Origin: DUVT01 sp041675865
GTDB lineage: Bacteria; Bacillota_I; Bacilli_A; ML615J-28; CAG-698
Direction of reading: 5' to 3'
Assembly: GCA_041675865.1 (NCBI GenBank)
Contig: JBAYTA010000025.1
Coordinates: 1 to 21,718, forward strand
Length of the DNA stretch: 21,718 bases
Made by a program: the position numbers and the translations under genes. Each line of letters opens with the position of its first letter. Position 1 is the first letter of the stretch. Shown here piece after piece: positions 1 to 7,756 of this stretch. A model generated the notes under the pieces. The model worked only from the letters and a program-made list of their open reading frames with translations, was not told where the DNA came from and made no database searches.

Positions 1-9
1 TAGCCATGT

Positions 10-72
10 GATTTATACTCCTCTCGTGAAGATATTTCCTGGTAGTTATCTTCTTCACGATAAGTATAAATC
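10..72. repeat. Long imperfect hairpin at the window edge
   Basis: Positions 10-19 (GATTTATACT) pair with 63-72, and 24-32 (TCGTGAAGA) pair with 52-60, enclosing a 19-nt loop. A further short match, CATGT at 5-9 with ACATG at 102-106, could close an outer helix. No continuous U-run follows (only ATTTTGTCGTTTT), so it is a poor intrinsic terminator. It could end the gene to the left, or be a structured RNA or DNA element. I recognise no riboswitch family in it. Confidence 0.5.
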
Positions 73-108
73 ATTTTGTCGTTTTATACAATATTGGTCT
101 CACATGTA

Positions 109-122
109 TTGTAACATTACAA
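109..122. promoter_or_regulatory. 14-bp dyad, possible operator
   Basis: TTGTAACATTACAA is a perfect inverted repeat with 6-bp arms and a CA centre. It lies about 50 bp upstream of the best -10 of the DUF1538/P-II operon, a position that suits an activator. The arms recall half of a GlnR/TnrA site, but the spacing is much too short for that family, so no regulator is assigned. Confidence 0.3.
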
Positions 123-151
123 ATTAATGACAGTTATAAAGATAATATGTA

Positions 152-180
152 TACAATAATATGCGATAATATGATATAAT
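152..180 (+). promoter_or_regulatory. Promoter of the DUF1538/P-II operon (extended -10)
   Basis: TATAAT at 175-180 is preceded by TG at 172-173, giving an extended -10. The -35 region is poor (TACAAT at 152-157, 17-bp spacer). Transcription would start near 187 and give a leader of roughly 70 nt. Other weaker -10-like sequences lie just upstream, as expected in AT-rich DNA. Confidence 0.55.
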
Positions 181-192
181 ACATAGTGGTGT

Positions 193-219
193 ATTTTATA
201 TAAATATATAATATAAAAT
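193..219 (+). repeat. AT-only hairpin in the operon leader
   Basis: ATTTTATAT at 193-201 pairs with ATATAAAAT at 211-219 across a 9-nt loop, between the promoter and the ribosome site at 246-251. It contains no G-C pair, so it would be weak; it may only stabilise the 5' end or be a by-product of base composition. Confidence 0.3.
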
Positions 220-259
220 TAATACAAGAAATAAATTTAGAAGAAAAGGAGTAAGTTAT

Positions 260-1768
260 TTGAATAAGATTTTAGTTGAAAAAATTAAAGAGTCTATACA
301 AGCGGTATTACCTCTAACAGTTGTTGTTCTAATAGTGTTATTTTTACTAAAAGTACCAACTGCTGAGATATTAGAGTTTTCATTAGGGGCATTTATGCTA
401 ATAGTTGGATTAGTAATTTTTGGTCTTGGAGCTAATGAATCTATGATGTTTATTGCAGAAGAAATTGGATCTTATATTACTAAGAAACGAACAATTATTC
501 TATTAATAATTGTTGGACTAGCAATAGGATTTTTGATTACAATTTCTGAGCCATCCCTTTGGGTATTAGGTGATCAATTTAATGCAGTAATCCCCAGGTT
601 AACTTTAATATTTTCAATATCTATTGGGGTAGCGATATTTTTAGTAATTGCATTACTAAGAATTGTTTTTCAAGTAAGACTTAATATTTTACTTACAGTG
701 GCATTTACTTTATTATTTATTCTTGCTGCGTTTATTCCAGCTGAATTTATTCCAGTAGCTTTTGACTCTGGTGGAGTAACAACTGGCCCTATGGCGGTTC
801 CATTTATTATTTCTTTAGGACTTGGAGTAGTATCTACAAGTACTAATGGAAATACCAAAGAGGATAGCTTTGGAATGGTTGGTATTGCTTCAATTGGCCC
901 CATATTAACTGTATTTATACTTGGGTTAATATTTAAAACAGGTAGTGTATCAAGTGGAGAAGCTGAAGTTACTAAAAATATTTTTGGATATTTTATCCAA
1001 TATATTGGTGATATGGGTATTGCGATTCTTCCGTTTGTTTTGTTTTTCGCAATCTTCCAAATTTTCGCTTTTAAGTTAAAGAAAAAAAGGGTTTTAAGAA
1101 TTCTAATGGGATTCTTCCTTACTTATATTGGTCTAGTAATTTTCCTAAGCGGAGCAAGCGTTGGCTTTATGTCTGTTGGTTCATTTTTAGGAAAAACAAT
1201 TGCCGGCTTTGAAAGCGGCTGGTGGTTAATTCTAGCAGGATTAGTATTCGGATTTGTAATAGTATCAGCAGAACCTTCTGTTGTTGTGTTAGTTTATCAA
1301 GTAGAAGAAGTAACTGATGGACGTGTTCCAAAGAAAGTAATGATGCCTGCAATGGCAATAGGAGTAAGTATTGCAATAGGACTTGCAATGCTAAGAATTG
1401 TTTTTGATATAAGTATTTGGTATATATTATTACCAGGTTATATTATTGCTCTCGTTTTAACATTCATTGTTCCAAAGATGTTTACTGCTATAGCATTTGA
1501 CTCAGGAGGTGCTGTAAGTGGTGCACTTACATCAACATTTTTAGTGCCATTTGCTTTAGGTGCTGCAAGCGTAATTTATGAAAATCACGCAGATACTCAA
1601 TCAATGGTACTTAAAAATGCATTTGGTTTAGTTGCATTTGTTGCATTAGCTCCACTAGTGACTATTCAAGTTCTTGGTTTAATATTTAAAGTTAAGAGCG
1701 ATAGAAAGAATAAACATGAAGTTCGAGATACTTCTGAAGATGAAATTATTGAATTAGAAGAGGTTTAA
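260..1768 (+). CDS. DUF1538 multipass membrane protein (putative cation transporter)
   Basis: A 502-residue polytopic inner-membrane protein with about a dozen hydrophobic segments, built as two related halves (roughly residues 15-240 and 270-480). Each half carries a repeated signature: a segment with SEPS/AEPS, then AFDSGG followed by TGP or SGA and a small-residue helix. This internal duplication is the DUF1538 architecture. From memory, DUF1538 proteins (UmpA/UmpB of Halomonas) were reported as a Na+/H+ antiporter; the substrate here is unknown. The start is TTG at 260, chosen for AAGGAG at 246-251 with 8-nt spacing. The C-terminal tail from about residue 480 is charged and cytoplasmic-looking. 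Two P-II-like genes follow at once (1-bp gap, then an overlap), suggesting that P-II proteins gate this transporter. Family call is secure; the transport role is inferred. Confidence 0.85.
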   Translation: MNKILVEKIKESIQAVLPLTVVVLIVLFLLKVPTAEILEFSLGAFMLIVGLVIFGLGANESMMFIAEEIGSYITKKRTIILLIIVGLAIGFLITISEPSLWVLGDQFNAVIPRLTLIFSISIGVAIFLVIALLRIVFQVRLNILLTVAFTLLFILAAFIPAEFIPVAFDSGGVTTGPMAVPFIISLGLGVVSTSTNGNTKEDSFGMVGIASIGPILTVFILGLIFKTGSVSSGEAEVTKNIFGYFIQYIGDMGIAILPFVLFFAIFQIFAFKLKKKRVLRILMGFFLTYIGLVIFLSGASVGFMSVGSFLGKTIAGFESGWWLILAGLVFGFVIVSAEPSVVVLVYQVEEVTDGRVPKKVMMPAMAIGVSIAIGLAMLRIVFDISIWYILLPGYIIALVLTFIVPKMFTAIAFDSGGAVSGALTSTFLVPFALGAASVIYENHADTQSMVLKNAFGLVAFVALAPLVTIQVLGLIFKVKSDRKNKHEVRDTSEDEIIELEEV

Positions 1769-1769
1769 T

Positions 1770-2096
1770 ATGAAATTATTATTTGTAATATGTGATAGAA
1801 AAATCACGGAAAAAGCTATAAAAGTTTTAAATGAAACGCATGTACATTATCATATATCATGTTATGCGAAAGGTACTGCTAATTCAGAGATTTTATCTTA
1901 TTTTGGTTTAGCAGAGACAGATAAAGAACTTATTCTTTCTTTTGTACAAGATGAATATGTTAAAGAAGTGATGGAGAAGCTGGGTTCGTTTGATTTAATA
2001 AAGAATCACGGAGCAGTTGCTTTCGCAGTGCCACTTGATGGAATTGGGAGAAAAACACAAGAGTTTATACAATATTTGGAGGAAAAATATGAATGA
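1770..2096 (+). CDS. P-II-like regulatory protein, first copy
   Basis: A 108-residue soluble protein with the alternating beta-alpha-beta-beta-alpha-beta pattern of the P-II fold: a first strand (KLLFVICD), a helix, a middle segment with GTANSEIL and YFGLAETDKEL, and a final strand ending GAVAFAVPLDG. It resembles the P-II-family partners usually found beside DUF1538. It lacks the classical GlnB T-loop uridylylation context, so it is probably not a canonical nitrogen sensor. The start has AGAGG at 1758-1763, 6 nt upstream, overlapping the end of the transporter gene. Ligand (nucleotide, metal or other) cannot be read from sequence. It probably forms a trimer that binds the transporter; that is inference from gene order. 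Confidence 0.65.
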   Translation: MKLLFVICDRKITEKAIKVLNETHVHYHISCYAKGTANSEILSYFGLAETDKELILSFVQDEYVKEVMEKLGSFDLIKNHGAVAFAVPLDGIGRKTQEFIQYLEEKYE

Positions 2097-2403
2097 TTTC
2101 AAGCATGAATTAATTGTTATAATAAGTAATCATGGATTCGTAGATGAGATTATGGAAACTGCAAAACTAAATGGAGCAAGAGGCGGTACTGTCCTACATG
2201 GTCGTAGTACTGCTACAGAAGATGCTGTTAAATTTTTCGGGATAAAAGTACAGCCTGAAAAGTCGATAATTCTAATAGTAACTACAAAAGCAAAAAAATC
2301 TACAATTATGAAAGCTGTTACTGATAAACACGGAGTAAATACAGAAGCAAGAGCATTATGTTTTAGTGTCCCTGTATCAGAAACTGTAGGATTTAATTTT
2401 TAA
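2089..2403 (+). CDS. P-II family protein, second copy
   Basis: A 104-residue protein closer to true P-II than its neighbour: a first strand (LIVIISNHG), helix, the motif GARGGTVLHGR at about residues 29-39, a strand KSIILIVTT and a C-terminal segment ending CFSVPVSETVGF. The GGT..HGR segment matches the base of the T-loop in P-II relatives linked to DUF1538. Upstream in-frame codons exist to 2017, but ATG 2089 is chosen because GGAGGA at 2078-2083 precedes it by 5 nt. It overlaps the previous stop by 8 bp, so the two P-II genes are probably translationally coupled. Two different P-II-like subunits in one operon suggest hetero-oligomers or two separate inputs to the transporter. Confidence 0.8.
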   Translation: MNDFKHELIVIISNHGFVDEIMETAKLNGARGGTVLHGRSTATEDAVKFFGIKVQPEKSIILIVTTKAKKSTIMKAVTDKHGVNTEARALCFSVPVSETVGFNF

Positions 2404-2407
2404 AAAG

Positions 2408-2434
2408 AAAAGGCATCCCGATAGGATGCCTTTT
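2408..2434. terminator. Strong terminator of the DUF1538/P-II operon
   Basis: An 11-bp perfect stem (AAAAGGCATCC at 2408-2418 with 2424-2434) and a 5-nt loop directly after the second P-II stop. The A-run on its left gives a U-run (TTTTCTTTTTA) when read on the minus strand, so it can also stop rpmB transcription. Confidence 0.9.
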
Positions 2435-2452
2435 AGTATCTATAAAAAAGAA

Positions 2453-2474
2453 AAAAGAGAAACCATTCTCTCTT
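2453..2474 (-). terminator. Terminator of rpmB
   Basis: Read on the minus strand, AGAGAA and TTCTCT pair around a TGGT loop, with one G-U pair and two A-U pairs extending the stem, followed by a U-rich tract (2442-2455). It is the first of two hairpins behind rpmB. Confidence 0.75.
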
Positions 2475-2485
2475 GTCTTTTAAAA

Positions 2486-2677
2486 TTATGCGCGTTCTAC
2501 TAAGCCTGATCTTAAAGCACGTGTAGATACATAAACTCTTTTGATTTTTCCATCTACATCTTTAATTCTTACTTTTTGTAAATTTGCTTTCCAAGTTCTG
2601 CGAGTAGCACGAAGTGAATGCGAACGATTATTTCCAGCTTTACTTCCTAAACCTGTTATATAACATTTGCGAGCCAT
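2486..2677 (-). CDS. rpmB: Ribosomal protein bL28
   Basis: A 63-residue basic protein starting MARKCYITG, typical of bL28 of the large ribosomal subunit, with the conserved NRSHSLRATRR segment at about residues 17-27 and the C-terminal VSTRALRSGLV. Only one cysteine (C5) is present, so it is the zinc-free form. Length is normal for the family. The start has AAGGAGG (complement of 2684-2690) a few bases upstream. It is transcribed alone, divergently from fakA, as in Bacillus, except that the asp23-like gene usually found between them is absent. Confidence 0.97.
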   Translation of the reverse strand: MARKCYITGLGSKAGNNRSHSLRATRRTWKANLQKVRIKDVDGKIKRVYVSTRALRSGLVERA

Positions 2678-2715
2678 AATATACCTCCTTCATATTTATA
2701 GAAAATACCTTACTT

Positions 2716-2744
2716 ATTATAACATAATCGCTAGATTCAAGCAA
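2716..2744 (-). promoter_or_regulatory. Promoter of rpmB
   Basis: On the minus strand TTGCTT (2739-2744) and TATAAT (2716-2721) are 17 bp apart, and TG precedes the -10 by one base. The leader to the rpmB start is about 30 nt. Confidence 0.85.
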
Positions 2745-2869
2745 GTAAAAAAATTAAAACATTTCTAATTGCTGTTAATATATGATAAAATTAGGAAATT
2801 TTTATAAAATAAATGGTTGAATAATGTCACTTTATTATTATTATAGGGCCTTTGGAAGGTAGATTTTTC

Positions 2870-2898
2870 TTGCATAGAATTATTACTTATGATATAAT
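2870..2898 (+). promoter_or_regulatory. Promoter of fakA
   Basis: TTGCAT at 2870-2875 and a perfect TATAAT at 2893-2898 are separated by 17 bp. The leader is about 55 nt. The rest of the rpmB-fakA gap (2745-2869) holds no gene; it contains a weak dyad (2761-2770 with the AATTAGGAAAT at 2789-2799) and an isolated extended -10 at 2783-2791. Confidence 0.85.
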
Positions 2899-2961
2899 AA
2901 ATAAATGTATACACCTAAGGAAATAGTATAAATTAAAAAAATATAAAACGGGGGCATTTTT

Positions 2962-4650
2962 ATGCAAATTAACAAAATTGATGGCACACTATTTAAGACT
3001 ATGGTAGTAAATGGTGCCGAAAACCTAAAGCAAAATTATCAAAAAATTGATGCGCTTAATGTATTTCCTGTTCCTGATGGAGATACCGGAACAAACATGA
3101 AGATGACCATTGATGGTGGAGTTAGTGAGATTTACAATTTAGATGAAAAAGATATATATGAAGTTTCAAAGAAACTTTCTCGTGGAATGCTGATGGGAGC
3201 TAGAGGAAACTCTGGTGTTATCTTATCACAATTATTTAGAGGAATATCAAAAGGGTTAGAAGGATACAAACAAGTAAATGCAATGCACTTAGCTGCTGCA
3301 TTTAATAGTGGTGTTGCCCAAGCATATAAAGCTGTAATGAAACCTGTAGAAGGTACAATATTAACTGTTGCAAGAGAAGCAACTGAAAAGTTAGTAGCTA
3401 TCTCATCATCTAGGATGTCAATTAATGAATTCTTTGTGGAATTTATTGCAGAAGCGAAAGCTTCATTAGAAAGAACCCCAGAGTTATTACCAGTTTTAAA
3501 AGAAGCAGGTGTAATCGATTCTGGTGGAGCTGGTTTAATTGTGATTTTAGAAGGTATGGCAATGGCTGTAGAAGGTGAATTCGTTAGTGAAAGACCTGTA
3601 GAAGTTGCTATGCATACTGTTGGTACTAAATTTATTAGCCATATTGATAATGTAGAATTTGGCTATTGTACAGAATTTATAATAAAAGTTAAAGATGATT
3701 TAGATGAAGAAATAGATGAAGATTACATTGCTAATAGATTATCTAATTTGGGTGATTCTATTGTTGTTGTAATGGATGATGATATTATTAAAGTCCATGT
3801 TCATACATTAAAACCAGGTGATGCTCTAAACATGGGGCAAGAATTCGGTGAATTTGTTCATCTAAAAATTGAAAATATGACAATTCAACATAACGAAAGT
3901 GCCGAAGTTAGAAACATGAAGCATGTTGAAGAAGGTGATTGTGCTTGTGGTGAAGTACATATTAAACCTGTCAAAAAACCTGACATTAGAAAGAAAGTTG
4001 CTGTTGTAACAGTTGCTAGTGGTAAAGGATTAATTAATGCATTTAAAGAAATGGGTGCAGATTATGTTGTAAGTGGTGGACAAAGTATGAATCCATCTAC
4101 TGAAGACTTTATTCGTGGATTTGATACATTAAATGCAGAAAATATTATTGTATTCCCTAATAACGGAAATATTATTCTAGCAGCTAATCAAAGCGCAAAA
4201 ATATATACAGAAAGCAAAATTCATGTAGTTGAAACTAAAACATTAGCTCAAGGTTTTGCTGCCTTAACTATGCTTGACTTAAGTGGAGAAATTGAAGAAA
4301 TTATTGAAGGGATTAAGCCTGTAATTGAAAATGTTACTACTGGTTTAATTACATTCTCAATTCGTGATACAGAAATTGAAGGAGTACACATTAGAAAAGA
4401 CGACTTCATCGGAATTTGTAATAATAAGATCGTAACTTCTAATCGTAGACGTTATGATACAGTAAAAGCATTATTAAAATCTGCTGTTACTGATGATAAA
4501 GAAATTATTACTATTATTTATGGTGCTGATACTACTCAAAGAGAAGTTAACGATGTTGTGAAACACATTGAAAAGAATTATAGTAATCTTGAAATTGATG
4601 TTATAGAAGGAAATCAAGAAGTCTATAGTTATATTCTAGCAATAGAGTAA
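2962..4650 (+). CDS. fakA: Fatty acid kinase subunit FakA (DAK/DegV-linked kinase)
   Basis: A 562-residue protein with the full FakA (YloV) layout. The N-terminal DhaL-type ATP-binding domain carries NVFPVPDGDTGTNM (about residues 33-46), GARGNSGVILSQL and DSGGAGL. The middle domain carries the zinc ligands known from FakA, seen here as C236 (FGYC) and H279/H281 (VHVH). A C-terminal domain follows from about 340. With a FakB (DegV) acyl carrier, FakA phosphorylates exogenous fatty acids to acyl-phosphate, the same product that PlsX makes, and plsX lies two genes downstream. A CAC motif at C327-C329 near H333, in the linker, is unusual. The ribosome site is a run of five G at 2950-2954 rather than AGGAGG. 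The start MQINKIDG matches the family. FakB is not in the window. Confidence 0.93.
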   Translation: MQINKIDGTLFKTMVVNGAENLKQNYQKIDALNVFPVPDGDTGTNMKMTIDGGVSEIYNLDEKDIYEVSKKLSRGMLMGARGNSGVILSQLFRGISKGLEGYKQVNAMHLAAAFNSGVAQAYKAVMKPVEGTILTVAREATEKLVAISSSRMSINEFFVEFIAEAKASLERTPELLPVLKEAGVIDSGGAGLIVILEGMAMAVEGEFVSERPVEVAMHTVGTKFISHIDNVEFGYCTEFIIKVKDDLDEEIDEDYIANRLSNLGDSIVVVMDDDIIKVHVHTLKPGDALNMGQEFGEFVHLKIENMTIQHNESAEVRNMKHVEEGDCACGEVHIKPVKKPDIRKKVAVVTVASGKGLINAFKEMGADYVVSGGQSMNPSTEDFIRGFDTLNAENIIVFPNNGNIILAANQSAKIYTESKIHVVETKTLAQGFAALTMLDLSGEIEEIIEGIKPVIENVTTGLITFSIRDTEIEGVHIRKDDFIGICNNKIVTSNRRRYDTVKALLKSAVTDDKEIITIIYGADTTQREVNDVVKHIEKNYSNLEIDVIEGNQEVYSYILAIE

Positions 4651-4653
4651 ATT

Positions 4654-4680
4654 AGAGGGCTTTGCCCTCTTTTGTTTTAT
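4654..4680 (+). terminator. Terminator between fakA and recG
   Basis: AGAGGGC at 4654-4660 pairs with 4664-4670 around a TTT loop, followed by TTTGTTTT. It starts 3 bp after the fakA stop. A possible extended -10 (TGTTATATG, 4686-4694) before recG has no good -35, so recG may depend on read-through or on this weak promoter. Confidence 0.88.
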
Positions 4681-4708
4681 GAAAATGTTATATGGAATGG
4701 AGAAATAA

Positions 4709-6739
4709 ATGAAGAATTTATTACTGAAGGATATTGAATTTATAAATGATAAACAGGTTGCTACGTTAAGAAAAAATAATATTCATACAGTTGAGGATCT
4801 ATTACTTAGTTATCCAACAAAATATGATGATTATACTATAGTAAGTATTACAGAAGCAGATTGTAATTCCAATGTTACAATAGCTGGGGTAGTACAAACA
4901 AAAGCAACAGTTAGAAATGTGAAAACTAAATTATCAATTATGAATTTCTATTGCGATGTAGAGGGTAGAAGAATTAGGGTATCCATTTTTAATCGTCATT
5001 TTTTAAAATCTAAATTACACTATGGTGTTTATGTAAGAATAACTGGTAAGTTTAAAGAAAATATGAAGGATTTTACTGCATCTGAAATTCATTTTGATGA
5101 ATTTTCAAATTCAATTGATCCTGTCTTTAACTTAAAAGGAATAACGGATAAAAAAGTTTTAGAAATAAAAGAAAAAGTTTTTGAAGAATACGGTCATAAA
5201 TTAGTTGATATACTTCCTAAATATATAAGAGATAAATATAATTTAATTGATTACTATGATGCGATTAAATATATAAATCTACCTGAATACCAAGATGATA
5301 TCTTAAAAGCAATTGAAAGAATTAAGTTTGAAGAGTTATTTATCTATCAAATGAAAATTAAATATTTGCTTTATATGCGTAAACATCATCCGCTTGGAGT
5401 ATCAATCAATTATGATATAGAAAAAGTTAGGGAGTTTATAGATAAACTACCATTTAAATTAACTGTTGATCAAGAAACAACAGTTAATGAAATCTTAACA
5501 GATTTAAAAGCCAATTATAAAATGAATCGCCTTCTTCAAGGAGAAGTTGGTAGTGGGAAGACTGTGGTTGCAGCAATTAGTTTATATGCAGTTATTACTG
5601 CAGGTTATCAAGGAGCTATTATGGTTCCAACTGAAGTACTTGCTCGTCAACACTATAGTACATTTAAGGAATTGTTTAGAGATACAAATATTAATATAGA
5701 AATGTTATCATCATCAATTAATACTAAAGACAAAAGAAATATCTTAGAAGGTCTTCTTTCAAAAGATATTGATATTTTAGTTGGTACTCATGCATTATTT
5801 CAAAAGGATGTTGAGTTTGAAAAACTGGGACTTGTTATAACAGATGAAGAACATCGTTTTGGAGTAAAACAAAGAGTGTCCATAGTTGGAAAAGGTCACT
5901 TAATAGATCATTTAAAGATGAGTGCAACGCCGATTCCAAGAACTCTTGCAATATCTGTTTTAGGTGAAAGTGATATTTCAATTATTAAAACACTTCCTGG
6001 TAAGAAACGACCACCAATTACAAAGTATCTTAGCTATGAAGGTAGAGACTATGTTATAAACCATATTAAAGAAGAAATCAAAAAAGGGCATCAAGTATAT
6101 GTAATTGCCCCGATGATTGAAGATTCAGATGTTATGGATATTCATAATGCGAATGAAATTTATGATTATTACTCAAAAGAATTTCAAGATATTTGTAGAG
6201 TTGGTTTGATTCATGGTAAATTAAAAACAACTGAAAAAGAAAGTATAATGGAAGACTTCATTGATAAGAAAATTGGTATATTAGTAAGTACAACTGTAAT
6301 CGAAGTTGGTGTCAATGTAGTTAATGCAACAACAATTGCAATTTATGATGCAGATAGATTTGGGGTAGCTCAACTTCATCAAATGCGAGGAAGAGTTAGA
6401 AGAAGTGATGAACAAGCATATTGTTTCTTAATTAGTAAATCAACTGTCAATACTGCAATCGATAGATTGAAGCTTGTGGAAGCAAATGATGATGGTTTTG
6501 TTTTAGCTGAAGAAGATTTGATTGTAAGAGGACCAGGAGATTTCTTTGGGGAAAAGCAAACAGGAAATGTTATATTTAAAATGGCAGATATTGTTGCTGA
6601 TAAAGAAATTTTTGAGTTAGCAAATGAAGAAGCAGATTTATTAATTAGTGATGAGAAATTTGAAGATAGAGAAGAATTAAAAGATATAATAGAAATAGTT
6701 CATGAGAACTATATGAATAAGAAAGAAATGTTAGATTAG
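4709..6739 (+). CDS. recG: ATP-dependent DNA helicase RecG
   Basis: A 676-residue superfamily 2 helicase that reverses stalled forks and processes branched DNA. The N-terminal wedge/OB region (to about 160) is followed by the motor: Walker A GEVGSGKT at 278-285, DEEH at 379-382, SATPIPRT at about 405, and RGRVRR at about 560. Length is close to the usual 680 or so. DEEH replaces the more common RecG DEQH, a conservative change. All helicase motifs are intact, in contrast to PriA in the same window. The start has TGGAG at 4698-4702. The stop overlaps the plsX ribosome site. RecG is the only complete fork-restart helicase visible here. Confidence 0.96.
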   Translation: MKNLLLKDIEFINDKQVATLRKNNIHTVEDLLLSYPTKYDDYTIVSITEADCNSNVTIAGVVQTKATVRNVKTKLSIMNFYCDVEGRRIRVSIFNRHFLKSKLHYGVYVRITGKFKENMKDFTASEIHFDEFSNSIDPVFNLKGITDKKVLEIKEKVFEEYGHKLVDILPKYIRDKYNLIDYYDAIKYINLPEYQDDILKAIERIKFEELFIYQMKIKYLLYMRKHHPLGVSINYDIEKVREFIDKLPFKLTVDQETTVNEILTDLKANYKMNRLLQGEVGSGKTVVAAISLYAVITAGYQGAIMVPTEVLARQHYSTFKELFRDTNINIEMLSSSINTKDKRNILEGLLSKDIDILVGTHALFQKDVEFEKLGLVITDEEHRFGVKQRVSIVGKGHLIDHLKMSATPIPRTLAISVLGESDISIIKTLPGKKRPPITKYLSYEGRDYVINHIKEEIKKGHQVYVIAPMIEDSDVMDIHNANEIYDYYSKEFQDICRVGLIHGKLKTTEKESIMEDFIDKKIGILVSTTVIEVGVNVVNATTIAIYDADRFGVAQLHQMRGRVRRSDEQAYCFLISKSTVNTAIDRLKLVEANDDGFVLAEEDLIVRGPGDFFGEKQTGNVIFKMADIVADKEIFELANEEADLLISDEKFEDREELKDIIEIVHENYMNKKEMLD

Positions 6740-6748
6740 GAGTAGTTT

Positions 6749-7756
6749 ATGGTAAAATTAGCAATTGATATTATGGGAGGAGATCACGCACCATTAGAAA
6801 TTATAAATGGAGTCAATCTAGCATTAGAGAGATTTTCGGATTTAGAAATGGTCTTATATGGCGATGAAGCTATTATAAGGAAACATGTGAAAGAAGATAA
6901 AAGAATTACAATAGTTCATGCCCCAGATAAAATTGATATGGGTGAAAAAGATCCAATTGGGGAAGTAAGAAGAAATAGAGAAACTTCAATCGTCAAAGCT
7001 TTCCAAGCCTTAAAAGATAATGAAGTAAGTGGAGTTGTAACGGCTGGGCCAACTCAAGGTGTTGTTACTGCTGCACATTTAATCGTTAGAAGAATCAAAG
7101 GAATGAAGAGAACTGCTCTTTGCCCAATGCTACCTAATATGGGTGGAAAACACAGATTACTACTAGATGTTGGTGCTAATGTAGAATTAAGAAGTGAACA
7201 TCTCCTACAATTAGCACAATACGCATCAATTTATTTAAGAGAGGTTCATGGAATATCTAAACCATTAGTTGGCTTACTTAATGTAGGAACAGAACCAGGT
7301 AAGGGTAGAGAAGTAGATAAAGAAGCATTTGAGTTAATGAAAAACGATGAAAATGTAAACTTCTATGGAAATATTGAAGGAAAAGAATTATTTACAACAG
7401 ACTGTGATATCTTGATAACTGACGGATTTAGTGGTAATCTAGTAATGAAAACATGTGAAGGTGTTGCGAAAGCTGTTGGTAGTTTTATGAAAGAAGAAAT
7501 CAGCAAAAGTTTCTTAAATAAATTAGGCTATTTATTAATGAAAAAAGTATTTAAGAAATTCAAAAAAACACTTAATGCTGATGAAATAGGTGGGGCTAAT
7601 TTATTTGGTGTTAATGGAGTAGTTGTAAAAGCGCATGGTTCTAGTGATGGTTATGCATTTTCTAATGCTATCAATCAAGCTAGAATGGCTGTCAAAGCAG
7701 ATGTAATTACTAAAATGAAATCAATTATTGCATCAGAAGGTAATAATGATGAATGA
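6749..7756 (+). CDS. plsX: Phosphate acyltransferase PlsX
   Basis: A 335-residue peripheral membrane enzyme converting acyl-ACP to acyl-phosphate for phosphatidic acid synthesis with PlsY. Signatures include MGGDHAP near the N-terminus, LLLDVGANV, GLLNVGTE, ITDGFSGN and KAHGSSD. The segment that is usually AGNTGA reads AGPTQG (about residues 105-110). I recall this in some Acholeplasma/Erysipelotrichia-type PlsX, so it may mark lineage rather than loss of function. AGGAG at 6738-6742 overlaps the recG stop. In Bacillus fapR precedes plsX and fabD, fabG and acpP follow; none is here. The end overlaps rnc by 8 bp. Confidence 0.96.
   Translation: MVKLAIDIMGGDHAPLEIINGVNLALERFSDLEMVLYGDEAIIRKHVKEDKRITIVHAPDKIDMGEKDPIGEVRRNRETSIVKAFQALKDNEVSGVVTAGPTQGVVTAAHLIVRRIKGMKRTALCPMLPNMGGKHRLLLDVGANVELRSEHLLQLAQYASIYLREVHGISKPLVGLLNVGTEPGKGREVDKEAFELMKNDENVNFYGNIEGKELFTTDCDILITDGFSGNLVMKTCEGVAKAVGSFMKEEISKSFLNKLGYLLMKKVFKKFKKTLNADEIGGANLFGVNGVVVKAHGSSDGYAFSNAINQARMAVKADVITKMKSIIASEGNNDE

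Noticed and set aside
109..122. GlnR/TnrA site before the P-II operon
   Set aside because: The arms look like TGTNA/TNACA but are only 2 bases apart, whereas the known site needs 7.
670..1388. Minus-strand ORFs inside the DUF1538 gene
   Set aside because: They are shadows of a well supported membrane protein gene, have no ribosome sites and show low-complexity Leu/Gln-rich translations.
2745..2869. Remnant of asp23 between rpmB and fakA
   Set aside because: No reading frame or motif of the Asp23 family is visible; the segment is AT-rich promoter DNA.
7728..7748. TTG 7728 as rnc start
   Set aside because: It has no ribosome site; AAGG at 7737-7740 serves ATG 7749 or 7746.
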